A stretch of 64,000 nucleotides of DNA from Vibrio sp. S17_S38 (lineage in GTDB: Bacteria > Pseudomonadota > Gammaproteobacteria > Enterobacterales > Vibrionaceae), in NCBI RefSeq assembly GCF_014694375.1, contig NZ_JAAUWW010000010.1:1-64000 (forward strand), given 5' to 3'. A program made the position numbers and the translations under genes. The notes beneath the pieces were generated by a model that was not told where the DNA came from, made no database searches, and saw nothing but the letters and a program-made list of their open reading frames with translations. This document shows positions 1 to 7,302 of this stretch, piece after piece; position 1 is the stretch's first letter; each line of letters starts with the position of its first letter.

Positions 1-103
1 AAGCTGGAATATTAGAAATTAGCAATAGCTGAGCAAATAAGTGGATCAATATTAAAACGGTGAATTTTTAAAAAAGTGGATCAGATTTCAACTGGTGTTG
101 ACA
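1..103. mobile_element. IS21-family insertion sequence, one terminal end (element continues left of window)
   Basis: The sequence AAGTGGATCA occurs at 39-48 and again at 74-83, and the segment finishes with GTGTTGACA at about 95-103. Read on the minus strand this is a TGTCAACAC terminus followed by two spaced GTGGATCA-type repeats, the usual architecture of IS21-family ends (repeated istA/istB transposase binding sites). The outer end abuts an interrupted IS91-type reading frame, so this looks like an insertion into older mobile DNA. No istA or istB coding sequence is inside the window. The family call rests on terminal pattern only. Confidence 0.5.
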
Positions 104-345
104 CATACCCAATGTGCCGACAATCAACCACCCATTTGGATGGTAGATCTGCTGGTAAACTTAGGTTCGGATGACGCTTAATGGCTTCAATTATCCGAGC
201 TCGCCATACTTTAGCGAGCGCAAATTCATTATAAAGATAGCGAGAATTACCCTTGTATGGCTCCCACTGTCAAGTAGAGCGCAAAAATTCTACCCATTTA
301 TTTTGGGCATTTTGTCTTTAAAAAGAGATAGTGTTAACGCATTGC
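104..345 (-). pseudogene. IS91-family transposase fragment (central part), interrupted by IS21 end
   Basis: A minus-strand translation of this stretch gives YLYNEFALAKVWRAR, then LPADLPSKWVVDC and RHIGY, which resembles the region just before the RYLYRGV block of IS91/ISCR-type (Y2 rolling-circle) transposases. An in-frame stop lies at about 270-272 and another further upstream, so the frame is dead. The reading frame breaks exactly where the IS21-like terminus begins, and the C-terminal half should lie left of the window. It is a relic with no expected activity. The family call is by motif memory and should be checked by protein search. Confidence 0.5.
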
Positions 346-420
346 TCAAGCAAGCACTTTCGTCGGTTATCATGCTGGTATTCGTAGATTACTCATCCTA
401 AAGTGAGCAGAGCTGACCGT

Positions 421-547
421 ACTTATTCCGTCGTGGCACCTGTCTGCAGTCTATGCTCGTGGTTCAATAGCCGTTAGGCTATTGCCATCCTAACGCCGTC
501 GGAGTTTATGCCACACCCGATGCTTGATGCGTTGCGTTAACACTAAT
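421..547 (-). other. Structured non-coding DNA downstream of IS110-family transposase
   Basis: This stretch is free of genes and rich in pairing potential. AATAGCC (466-472) pairs with GGCTATT (477-483). As an alternative, CGTTAGG (472-478) pairs with CCTAACG (489-495). An outer GTGGCA (433-438) pairs with TGCCAC (509-514). IS110/IS1111 elements carry a non-coding RNA (bridge RNA) in one of their long ends, so this could be the relic of such a locus. The element boundary on this side was not found. The region 346-420 shows nothing recognisable. Confidence 0.3.
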
Positions 548-1554
548 TCATGCAGGTAACTTTGCAATACGTTGACGAGGATCGATTGGTGGGATCCCAA
601 CTTCTCGTGTGATTGCCCAAATGAAGGCCACCATTTCTCTTGCAATTGCCGTGACCACCACACTACGATGCTTGCCTAAAAACATCATCCGTTGATAACG
701 TCGGCACAACCTGAGTTGTGCTTGCCAAGCAATGTCGATAATTTCTTTCGAAAGACCTTCTTGCCGAATTTGTAATTCTGATGAGATGTTGGCTTTATGT
801 TTATAAGAGTGCGCCCCTTCAATCAATAATCGCCTTGCGCGAGAGTTACCACACTTCGTGATACTACCTTGTCGCCGCCTTTGTCCACTTGAGTTTTCAG
901 AAGGGACTAATCCAAGATACGACATCAGTTTTTTTGGATGGTCAAACCGTCGTAGATCTCCAAGTTCGGCAACTGTTCCTAAGGCCACCAGTAAGCGAAT
1001 GCCTCGCATGGCTTGGATCGCTTTGACCACCGGATAATAACGCCAATTTTTTACTTGGTGGATAAGCTCATTATCCAGTCGTTGTAGGCGCTGCATTCGT
1101 TCAGAGATGATTTGAATCATCTCTTGCAGCACAATTTGTTGGCTATGATGCGGAAGGACAAGTTCGGTGAGCCAACGTAAATGCTTTTTAGACCAATTAT
1201 CTTTCACGACAGTATTGATGTTGTTGCGAAGAAAGAAGCCTTTAAGTTGGAGTTTGGCATCTTTTAAATCTTTCATTGCGGTTTCACGGGCACGCGATAA
1301 ATCGCGAATAGCTTCATCCTCGGCTTCAGGCACATAAATCGTACTTAGCTCATCGGCTCTAAATAATTTTGCCAACTTTGCCGCATCACGTTTATCGGTT
1401 TTGACTCTATCGCCAGTTTAATCAGCGCGGATTTTGAAGTATCAATACGGCCATAAGAAATCGGTGCTTCACCCCGATTATCTTTTAAAAGTGCGACTTG
1501 AGTGAAGGATTTATGGGTCTCTAACCCAATAAAAAGAGTGGTGTCGTTATTCAT
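548..1554 (-). pseudogene. IS110-family transposase, inactivated by internal deletion and frameshift
   Basis: Two overlapping minus-strand frames make one broken gene. The N-terminal part (1345-1554) begins MNNDTTLFIGL and has the RuvC-like DEDD start. The C-terminal part (548-1375) has the Transposase_20 block with MRGIRLLVALGT, YLGLVP and the serine-containing SENSSGQRRRQGSITKCGN. At about 1385-1425 the frame jumps from SALIKLA directly to DRVKTDKRDAAKLA. In intact relatives these segments are separated by roughly 50 residues that include the catalytic Glu, so a non-multiple-of-three deletion has joined them. The first catalytic Asp also appears replaced (GLETHK where GLDTHK is usual). A good ribosome site (AGGAGG) precedes the ATG at 1554. 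Confidence 0.85.
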
Positions 1555-1626
1555 GCTAGCCTCCTAATTTAGTTCTTTAGCAAACTAATTATGGCTCTGG
1601 CTTCGCTAATCCACGAAACTGGAGGC

Positions 1627-1655
1627 TAGCACCTTCGTGGGAGTCATTATGTCTA
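1627..1655 (+). repeat. 29-bp repeat, copy A (upstream of higBA)
   Basis: A 29-bp sequence starting TAGCACCTTC and ending CATTATGTCTA is found here and at 2803-2831 with one mismatch (G1637 versus A2813), in the same orientation. Copy A sits between the IS110-family gene's upstream region and the higBA promoter. It may be the outer end of the IS110-family element or a shared cassette-boundary sequence. Confidence 0.8.
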
Positions 1656-1663
1656 TATTTCCA

Positions 1664-1698
1664 TCGACGAGTGATGCGCATCGCGCTATACTTTGGTC
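1664..1698 (+). promoter_or_regulatory. higBA promoter with palindromic operator candidate
   Basis: A -10 hexamer TATACT (1687-1692) lies only six bases before the higB ATG, with a -35-like TCGACG (1664-1669) 17 bp upstream. A perfect 10-bp palindrome GATGCGCATC (1673-1682) fills the spacer and is a natural HigA operator candidate. No Shine-Dalgarno sequence is visible, so the mRNA may be leaderless or nearly so. Confidence 0.5.
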
Positions 1699-1977
1699 AT
1701 GATTAAATCTTTCAAACATAAAGGCCTTAAAAAATACTTCCAAACAGGAAGTGTTGCTGGAATTCAGGTTAAGCATCAACGCAAACTGCGCATGCAACTT
1801 ACTGCAATAGATACCGCACAAGAAATTGAAGATATCAATTTACCCGGTTTTAAATTGCACCCTCTTAAAGGGGATCGTGACGGGATTTGGTCTATTACTG
1901 TAAATGGTAACTGGCGCATTACTTTTGAGTTCATCGATGGTAATGCATACATTCTCAATTATGAGGACTATCACTAA
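1699..1977 (+). CDS. higB: HigB-type toxin (RelE superfamily mRNA endonuclease)
   Basis: This 92-aa protein matches the HigB/RelE-superfamily host-inhibition toxin, which cleaves mRNA at translating ribosomes. The order toxin-before-antitoxin is diagnostic of higBA. Visible signatures are MIKSFKHKGLKKYF at the start, FKLHPLKGDRDGIWSI in the middle and NWRITFEF near the end. The ATG at 1699 is chosen over an in-frame TTG at 1693 because HigB proteins begin MIKSF and the TTG would overlap the -10 region. It ends one base into higA (shared A of TAATG), implying translational coupling. Nothing in the frame suggests inactivation. Confidence 0.93.
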   Translation: MIKSFKHKGLKKYFQTGSVAGIQVKHQRKLRMQLTAIDTAQEIEDINLPGFKLHPLKGDRDGIWSITVNGNWRITFEFIDGNAYILNYEDYH

Positions 1978-2270
1978 TGACTATGCATAACCCACCGCAC
2001 CCAGGCGAGTTCATCTACGACGTATATCTAGAGCCTGCAGGTTTTAGCTGTCGTTATTTAGCTAAACAATTAGATGTTGCATCATCTACTTTAAACCGAG
2101 TTCTTAAAGGGCAAAGTGCTATATCACCAGAAATGGCACTTCGCTTGTCAAAAGCAATAGGTAGAACTCCCGAAAGTTGGTTAGCAATGCAAGATAATTA
2201 CGATCTTTGGCACGCGAAACAACAAGTAAATTTAACCAATGTCCACGCTGTAAACTTTGCAGCGGCATAA
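1977..2270 (+). CDS. higA: HigA-type antitoxin (XRE-family HTH)
   Basis: The 97-aa product is the antitoxin that neutralises HigB and represses the operon. It has the HigA opening PPHPGEFIYDVYLEP, an XRE helix-turn-helix at about residues 20-60 (LAKQLDVASSTLNRVLKG) and the family tail TPESWLAMQDNYDLW. It overlaps the higB stop codon by one base; a second in-frame ATG at 1983 is an alternative start. The likely operator is the GATGCGCATC palindrome upstream of higB. higBA pairs are frequent cassettes of Vibrio chromosomal integrons, which fits the mobile surroundings, but no complete attC site is visible here. Confidence 0.93.
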   Translation: MTMHNPPHPGEFIYDVYLEPAGFSCRYLAKQLDVASSTLNRVLKGQSAISPEMALRLSKAIGRTPESWLAMQDNYDLWHAKQQVNLTNVHAVNFAAA

Positions 2271-2522
2271 AAAATATAACAAATAAGGATAGGTGTCGCG
2301 CAGCCGGCACCTTATCTGGGTGTTGAACAAGCCCGAAGCTGCTTATTATTGTAAATTGGTCGATATTAGTTTTCGGTAGGTATTGGATTCTGCTTTTCTT
2401 GAAGCGAGTTTAACCCTGATAAAATTAATATTATCAATTGGTTAATTTTAATTTTGTTTCTTTCTTTGGTTAACCCTCCATTTTATAGTGGTCGCCATTA
2501 TCCTTATATTTTAGCCTTTCGG
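2271..2522. other. Non-coding stretch after higA
   Basis: About 250 bases without a gene. An imperfect inverted repeat (GGTGTCG near 2292 with CCGGCACC near 2304) follows higA but has no T-run, so it is not a convincing terminator. The remainder is AT-rich and shows nothing recognisable. Confidence 0.5.
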
Positions 2523-2738
2523 TTAACTCGTTCGACTAATCCTAACGCATGACATTTCATGCTGGCAGCAAGGGCAAAGACGAAAGGCTTTGCTCCGTAA
2601 AATACTAGGTTCAGCTAGCGATAGCGCTAAATGAGGTATGAACAATAGCTGAATTTTCCGTCGTAATGTTCGAGCATTGCCTCGTAAAAAACCATAACCC
2701 CTCACGCGTTGTAACCCTTTCGGAAGGACATGCTGCAA
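2523..2738 (-). pseudogene. IS91-family transposase fragment (C-terminal part)
   Basis: A 71-codon open stretch starts right after an in-frame TAA. It carries HVLPKGLQRVRGYGFL and a C-terminal CPCCQHEM, the typical end of IS91/ISCR-type rolling-circle transposases (HVLPKG..R.R.YG.L then a CPxCG-like pair). The catalytic Y2 region and most of the protein are missing, so it is a remnant. It lies on the same strand as the fragment at 104-345. However, the C-terminal part lies on the wrong side to belong to that copy, so these are probably two separate IS91 relics or a rearrangement. Confidence 0.65.
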
Positions 2739-2788
2739 TTAGGCTTATTGTGTGGTCTTATAGCTCCTGAATGGACGTGGAATAAAAC

Positions 2789-2802
2789 TAACAAACGCTT
2801 CA
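2789..2802 (+). other. Possible truncated Vibrio attC (VCR-like) start
   Basis: TAACAAACGCTTCA matches the conserved beginning of Vibrio integron attC repeats (TAACAAACGYYTCA). The match stops abruptly where the 29-bp repeat copy B begins at 2803. No folded attC or second half is seen, so at most this is a scrap left by a rearrangement. Confidence 0.3.
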
Positions 2803-2831
2803 TAGCACCTTCATGGGAGTCATTATGTCTA
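2803..2831 (+). repeat. 29-bp repeat, copy B (upstream of second toxin-antitoxin pair)
   Basis: Matches 28 of 29 positions of the repeat at 1627-1655. Copy B lacks any neighbouring IS110-family gene and joins directly to the attC-like TAACAAACGCTTCA on its left. Confidence 0.8.
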
Positions 2832-2844
2832 GCTGTCACAGAGC

Positions 2845-2879
2845 TTGCGAAACACAAAGTGATAGAATAGTATCACTTT
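2845..2879 (+). promoter_or_regulatory. Promoter and palindromic operator of the antitoxin-toxin pair
   Basis: A 9-bp perfect inverted repeat, AAAGTGATA (2856-2864) and TATCACTTT (2871-2879), separated by 6 bases, lies 24 bp before the antitoxin gene. A possible promoter is TTGCGA (2845-2850) with TAGTAT (2868-2873) at 17-bp spacing, which would place the palindrome over the core promoter. That is the usual layout for autoregulated Phd/YefM antitoxins. Binding is inferred. Confidence 0.6.
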
Positions 2880-2902
2880 AGTATTCTTTTGGAGCACCAA
2901 CG

Positions 2903-3160
2903 ATGAAAGTTGAACTAGTTACTTCACTTAAACGCCAAGCCACAAAGATCTTAGCGGATCTTCATGATAGTAAAGAACCAGTATTAATTACTGAGCATGG
3001 TAAGCCATCTGCATACCTAGTTGATGTCGATGACTATGAGTTCATGCAAAATCGTTTAGCTATTCTTGAGGGGATCGCTAGAGGCGAGCGTGCAATTACA
3101 GATGGTAAGGTTACATCTCATTCTGAAGCTAAGAATAAGATGTCAAAATGGCTGAATTAA
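2903..3160 (+). CDS. Phd/YefM-family antitoxin
   Basis: This 85-aa protein has the Phd/YefM fold pattern: a short N-terminal beta-alpha unit with repeated 'TEHGKPSAYLVDVDDYE', which is the family's most conserved block, and a flexible C-terminal tail that would wrap the toxin. A GGAG ribosome site (2891-2894) precedes the ATG. The last 13 bases overlap the toxin start, typical of antitoxin-first operons. It is expected to bind the 24-bp palindrome just upstream and to repress the operon together with the toxin. Confidence 0.9.
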   Translation: MKVELVTSLKRQATKILADLHDSKEPVLITEHGKPSAYLVDVDDYEFMQNRLAILEGIARGERAITDGKVTSHSEAKNKMSKWLN

Positions 3161-3450
3161 TCTGGACTGACCCTGCACTCTCTGACTTAAATGACATTGT
3201 AGAGTACATTGCTTTAGAAAACATGGTCGCCGCAAAATTTCTAGTTCAATCTATTTTCGATAAAGTCGAAAGGCTAGAGTTGTTCCCAGAATCTGGCCGT
3301 ATTCCTCCAGAACTAGACCATTTGAATTATCGTGAAGTTGTAGCTAGCCCATGTCGTATTTTCTACAAACAAGATCTTGATAAAGTCTATATTCTCTACG
3401 TTATGCGTGAAGAGCGTGACTTACGTAAGTTTTTGTTAAATCGGCAGTAG
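3148..3450 (+). CDS. RelE/ParE-family toxin
   Basis: This 100-aa protein belongs to the RelE/ParE toxin superfamily. The start AELIWTDPALSDLNDIVEYIA is the classic ParE/RelE helix-rich opening, followed by FPESGRIPPEL and the C-terminal sheet IFYKQDLDKVYILYVMREERDL. ParE members poison gyrase and RelE members cut mRNA; sequence reading alone does not decide which applies here. It is translationally coupled to the Phd/YefM antitoxin (13-bp overlap). The gene appears intact. Together the two make a plausible mobile cassette next to the core gene ppsA. Confidence 0.88.
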   Translation: MAELIWTDPALSDLNDIVEYIALENMVAAKFLVQSIFDKVERLELFPESGRIPPELDHLNYREVVASPCRIFYKQDLDKVYILYVMREERDLRKFLLNRQ

Positions 3451-3556
3451 GTAAAGTAAGCACCATAGCAAACGTTTAAGGTTTTAAGATACTTTTCCTA
3501 ATCGTTTCTACCCAAAACACGTTAAGCTAGTGTTCAACATATCATTAAAGTTAAAC

Positions 3557-3585
3557 AAAAATGAGCCCAATTGAGCTCATTTTTT
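3557..3585. terminator. Bidirectional terminator between toxin gene and ppsA
   Basis: AAAAATGAGC (3557-3566) and GCTCATTTTT (3575-3584) form a 10-bp stem with an 8-base loop. It has T-rich ends on both strands, so it can serve both the converging toxin operon and ppsA. Confidence 0.8.
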
Positions 3586-3615
3586 AGTTATAACCATTTA
3601 GTAAAAGTGCTAATT

Positions 3616-5988
3616 TTATTGCTGCACTTTCGTCCCCAAATGTAGCCAAGTTTCTAATACCGTATCAGGGTTTAGTGATACGGAATCAATCCCTTGCTCC
3701 ATTAGCCATTGAGCTAGGTCGTCGTGATCCGATGGGCCTTGGCCACAAATTCCCACGTACTTTCCTGCTTTATTGGCGGCTTTAATTGCCATTGATAACA
3801 TGGCTTTCACCGCAGGGTTTCGTTCATCAAACATGTGGGCAATGTCGCCGGAATCTCGGTCGAGTCCCAAGGTTAATTGCGTCATGTCGTTTGATCCAAT
3901 TGAGAAACCATCAAAGTATTTGAGAAAGTCATCCGCCAAAATGGCATTGGATGGCAGCTCGCACATCATAATGACTTTCAGGCCATTTTCTCCGCGGCGT
4001 AAGTCAAATTTTGCCAGCAAATCAATCACGCCTGCCGCTTCGTTAGTGGTGCGAACAAATGGGATCATGATTTCGACATTACGAAGCCCCATTTTATTGC
4101 GGACTCGTTTAATCGCCTCACATTCCAAAGCAAAACAATCTTGGAATTTCGGTGACACATAACGAGATGCGCCGCGGAATCCCAGCATTGGGTTTTCTTC
4201 GGTTGGCTCGTAATTGATGCCGCCGACAAGGTTGCGGTATTCATTGGATTTAAAATCTGACATGCGCACAATCACACGTTTTGGCCAGAAAGCTGCTGCC
4301 AGTGTTGAAATGCCTTCGGTGAGTTTTTCAATGTAGAACTCAACAGGGTTCGCATAGCCGACAATACGTTGGTCGATTTCTGCTTTAAGTTCCGCCGATT
4401 GCTCATCGTAATTTAATAGTGCTTTAGGGTGAATGCCGATCATTTTGTTAATGATGAACTCTAAACGAGCAAGCCCAACACCTTCATTGGGAATACATGC
4501 AAAGTCGAAAGCGCGATCAGGGTTGCCCACGTTCATCATGACTTTTAATGGTAAATCGGGCAGGTCGGTGACAGAAGATCGCTTGATTTCAAAGTCGAGT
4601 TCGCCTTCATAAACAAACCCAGTTTCACCTTGTGCGCACGAAACGGTAACAGATTGTCCATCTTTTAATTGGCTAGTGGCATCACCACAACCGACTACCG
4701 CTGGAATGCCAAGTTCACGGGCAATAATGGCGGCGTGGCAAGTACGTCCACCACGATTCGTCACAATCGCCGCCGCTTTTTTCATTACCGGTTCCCAATC
4801 TGGGTCTGTCATATCAGCAACCAGTACATCGCCTGCTTGGACTTGATCCATTTCATCAAGGCTTTTCACCACGCGAACTACGCCAGCGCCAATGCGTTGA
4901 CCAATGGCGCGACCTTCAATTAGGCTTTTGCTTTGTGCATTGAGTTGGAAGCGTTCCATTACTTTTTGGTCATCGCGTGAACGAACGGTTTCAGGGCGAG
5001 CTTGAACAATCAGTAATTCACCTGTAATGCCATCTTTTGCCCACTCAATATCCATTGGGCGGCCGTAGTGCTTTTCAATGATTAACGCTTGTTTTGCTAG
5101 TCCTTGGATTTCATCATCAGTTAAAGAATATTGGCGACGTTCTTCATCTGTGGTGTCGATAACTTCGACTTGTGTGCCGATCTCTTTGCCATCGGCGTAG
5201 ATCATTTTGATTTGTTTAGAACCAAAAGTACGGCGTACGACGGCTGGGTTTCCGGCTTGTAGCGTTGGTTTATGCACGTAGAATTCATCAGGGTTTACCG
5301 CACCTTGCACCACCATTTCACCTAAGCCCCAAGAAGAGGTGATGAAGACGACTTGATCAAAGCCTGACTCAGTATCAAGGGTAAACATAACGCCAGAAGA
5401 AGCTTTGTCTGAACGTACCATTCGCTGAATACCAGCCGACAATGCAACGCCCTTATGATCAAAGCCTTGGTGAACGCGATAGGAGATTGCGCGATCATTA
5501 AAGAGGGAAGCAAAAACGTGTTTGGCAGCTTCGATCACCGCATCAATACCACGCACGTTTAAGAAGGTTTCTTGTTGACCTGCAAAGGATGCATCGGGTA
5601 GATCTTCTGCTGTGGCTGAGGAGCGAACCGCCACTGATAACATGTCGTCACCGTTGCCAAGTTCTTTATAAAACGCGCGGATACCATCTTCTAGTTCGGT
5701 TGGGAAAGGGGCATCCAATACCCATTGGCGGATCGTTGATCCGGCTTTTTTGAGCGCGTTAACATCATCTACATCTAACTCGTCGAGCAGTTGATAAATT
5801 CGGTCATTGAGTTGGTTAGCTTCTAAAAATTGGTTAAAGGCAAAAGCGGTTGTTGCGTATCCATTGGGTACTTTTACGCCAGCATTTGAAAGATTTGCCA
5901 CCATCTCGCCTAAAGATGCATTCTTTCCCCCGACTTTATCAACATCATTCATTGATAAAGAATCATACCAAACCACATTTTTATCCAC
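3616..5988 (-). CDS. ppsA: Phosphoenolpyruvate synthase
   Basis: The 790-aa enzyme converts pyruvate, ATP and water to PEP, AMP and phosphate and is the gluconeogenic entry from pyruvate. It shows the N-terminal ATP-grasp domain ([10 protein letters not shown] near residue 20, [19 protein letters not shown] near 120), the swivelling domain with the catalytic His in [12 protein letters not shown] (about residue 418), and the C-terminal PEP/pyruvate barrel ([15 protein letters not shown]). The length matches E. coli PpsA (792). It starts with GTG, preceded by AGGAG. ppsR is divergent across a 380-bp spacer. Activity is expected to be switched by PpsR through phosphorylation of the Thr next to the active His. 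Confidence 0.98.
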   Translation of the reverse strand: MDKNVVWYDSLSMNDVDKVGGKNASLGEMVANLSNAGVKVPNGYATTAFAFNQFLEANQLNDRIYQLLDELDVDDVNALKKAGSTIRQWVLDAPFPTELEDGIRAFYKELGNGDDMLSVAVRSSATAEDLPDASFAGQQETFLNVRGIDAVIEAAKHVFASLFNDRAISYRVHQGFDHKGVALSAGIQRMVRSDKASSGVMFTLDTESGFDQVVFITSSWGLGEMVVQGAVNPDEFYVHKPTLQAGNPAVVRRTFGSKQIKMIYADGKEIGTQVEVIDTTDEERRQYSLTDDEIQGLAKQALIIEKHYGRPMDIEWAKDGITGELLIVQARPETVRSRDDQKVMERFQLNAQSKSLIEGRAIGQRIGAGVVRVVKSLDEMDQVQAGDVLVADMTDPDWEPVMKKAAAIVTNRGGRTCHAAIIARELGIPAVVGCGDATSQLKDGQSVTVSCAQGETGFVYEGELDFEIKRSSVTDLPDLPLKVMMNVGNPDRAFDFACIPNEGVGLARLEFIINKMIGIHPKALLNYDEQSAELKAEIDQRIVGYANPVEFYIEKLTEGISTLAAAFWPKRVIVRMSDFKSNEYRNLVGGINYEPTEENPMLGFRGASRYVSPKFQDCFALECEAIKRVRNKMGLRNVEIMIPFVRTTNEAAGVIDLLAKFDLRRGENGLKVIMMCELPSNAILADDFLKYFDGFSIGSNDMTQLTLGLDRDSGDIAHMFDERNPAVKAMLSMAIKAANKAGKYVGICGQGPSDHDDLAQWLMEQGIDSVSLNPDTVLETWLHLGTKVQQ

Positions 5989-6188
5989 GGCAACGCTCCT
6001 AATTTTTGACTGGTTATTGGTTGTAACTGATTATTGGTTAAATTATCTAGAGTTCAGGTTAATTAGTTTTGCAAGTTTGAACTCATCAATGTGGGCTTAT
6101 TCACATTGTTTTACGGTTAATCCGTTTATGGTGAATCTACTTAAATATTAGCCCAATTTTATTGTCACTCTATTGTTGGTGACTTTTC

Positions 6189-6252
6189 GCTTGTGCGCGT
6201 AATAGCTTGGGCACGTAATAGCTTGTGCACGTAAAAGCTTGGGCGTGTATTT
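6189..6252. repeat. 16-bp tandem repeat, four copies, in ppsA-ppsR spacer
   Basis: Units GCTTGTGCGCGTAATA (6189-6204), GCTTGGGCACGTAATA (6205-6220), GCTTGTGCACGTAAAA (6221-6236) and GCTTGGGCGTGTATTT (6237-6252) follow each other without gaps. They lie 117 bp upstream of ppsR. Apart from this repeat the spacer 5989-6368 shows no gene; it must hold both divergent promoters. Confidence 0.9.
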
Positions 6253-6368
6253 TCACATCGGATCTTGAGAAATGTTGTAAAAAAAAACGTGTAAAATTTT
6301 GGTTGTCTTTTTTTACATTTATTTCACACTGATAACCTGACAGGGACTTAACGAGGATTCAACTTCTT

Positions 6369-7202
6369 ATGCAGAGCAAAACAAATTTTCGTGATGTATT
6401 TTACGTTTCTGATGGAACAGCGATTACATCAGAAACATTAGGCCACGCCGTTTTAGGGCAGTTTCCATTAGAAATTAAGCAAGTTACGCTGCCATTTGTT
6501 GAAACAATTGACCGTGCTGAGTACGTTAAAAGTCAGATTAATCAAAGGCTTATTGAAACAGGCGAAAAGCCATTGGTGTTTTTTTCGATCGTTTTACCTG
6601 AGATTAAAGCCATTATTGTGCAAGCGGACGCTCATTTTTATGATGTGCTGAATGTGTTGGTTGAACCACTAAAAAGAGATCTACAGCTAGAACCTGCTCC
6701 GAAATTGCATCGTTCACATAGTATTAGTAAAGATGCGGACAGTTATCAAAGGCGAATTGCGGCAATTGAATATACATTGGCGCATGATGATGGAGTGTCT
6801 TTAAACAACCTTGAACAAGCGGATATTATCTTATTGGGTGTGTCTCGTTGTGGTAAAACACCGACCAGTTTATACCTTGCGATGCAGTTTGGTATTAAGG
6901 CGGTTAATTACCCATTTATTGAAGATGATATGGCAAGGTTGAAGTTGCCAAAAGAGATAGAACCCTACCGTTTTAAAACATTTGGCCTCACGATCGATAC
7001 AGAACGATTAATGGCAATTCGACATGAACGTTACGCTAATAGCGAATATTCGAGTGAAAATCAGTGCGAAAAAGAGCTGAATAAAGTCGAAAGTTTGTTT
7101 CGCCGTGAAGCGATCCCTTACTTAAATACCACCACATTATCGGTGGAGGAAATCTCAACTCGGTTGTTAGAATTGGCTAGTCTAAAACGTTCAATGTGGT
7201 GA
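6369..7202 (+). CDS. ppsR: PEP synthase regulatory protein (bifunctional kinase/pyrophosphorylase)
   Basis: This 277-aa protein belongs to the DUF299/PSRP family, which inactivates PEP synthase by ADP-dependent threonine phosphorylation and reactivates it by phosphate-dependent dephosphorylation. The P-loop GVSRCGKT lies at residues 157-164, followed by TSLYLAMQFGIKAVNYPF, both family hallmarks. The N-terminus (RDVFYVSDGTAITSETLG) is also characteristic. Length equals the E. coli protein (277). It is transcribed away from its target ppsA, and the pair keeps the arrangement known in enterobacteria and vibrios. Confidence 0.96.
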   Translation: MQSKTNFRDVFYVSDGTAITSETLGHAVLGQFPLEIKQVTLPFVETIDRAEYVKSQINQRLIETGEKPLVFFSIVLPEIKAIIVQADAHFYDVLNVLVEPLKRDLQLEPAPKLHRSHSISKDADSYQRRIAAIEYTLAHDDGVSLNNLEQADIILLGVSRCGKTPTSLYLAMQFGIKAVNYPFIEDDMARLKLPKEIEPYRFKTFGLTIDTERLMAIRHERYANSEYSSENQCEKELNKVESLFRREAIPYLNTTTLSVEEISTRLLELASLKRSMW

Positions 7203-7249
7203 GTGGCGAAGCCGGAAAGATATTTATAATTGAAAATTAAGATAATAAA

Positions 7250-7297
7250 ATCCCCTTCAGAGACGAATCTTAATCACTACTGAAGGGGGATCATTTT
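7250..7297. terminator. Terminator between ppsR and the YeaR-like gene
   Basis: TCCCCTTCAG (7251-7260) pairs with CTGAAGGGGGA (7280-7290), followed by TCATTTTT on the plus strand. It lies between convergent genes and probably serves ppsR; the minus-strand side has only a weak T-run. Confidence 0.75.
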
Positions 7298-7302
7298 TAA
7301 GT

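Noticed and set aside
171-401. 76-codon plus-strand frame near the left edge
   Set aside because: It runs across the IS91-type relic on the opposite strand and has no ribosome site or recognisable product.
2292-2312. Inverted repeat after higA considered as an intrinsic terminator or attC stem
   Set aside because: Arms are imperfect, no T-run follows, and attC core sites could not be placed.
3462-3475. GCAAACGTTT near the end of the toxin gene considered as a PurR box
   Set aside because: Only one half of the palindrome is present and the position is after a gene, not at a promoter.
6189-6252. Repeated units considered as a CRISPR array
   Set aside because: Units are contiguous with no spacers, and no cas genes are nearby; this is a simple tandem repeat.
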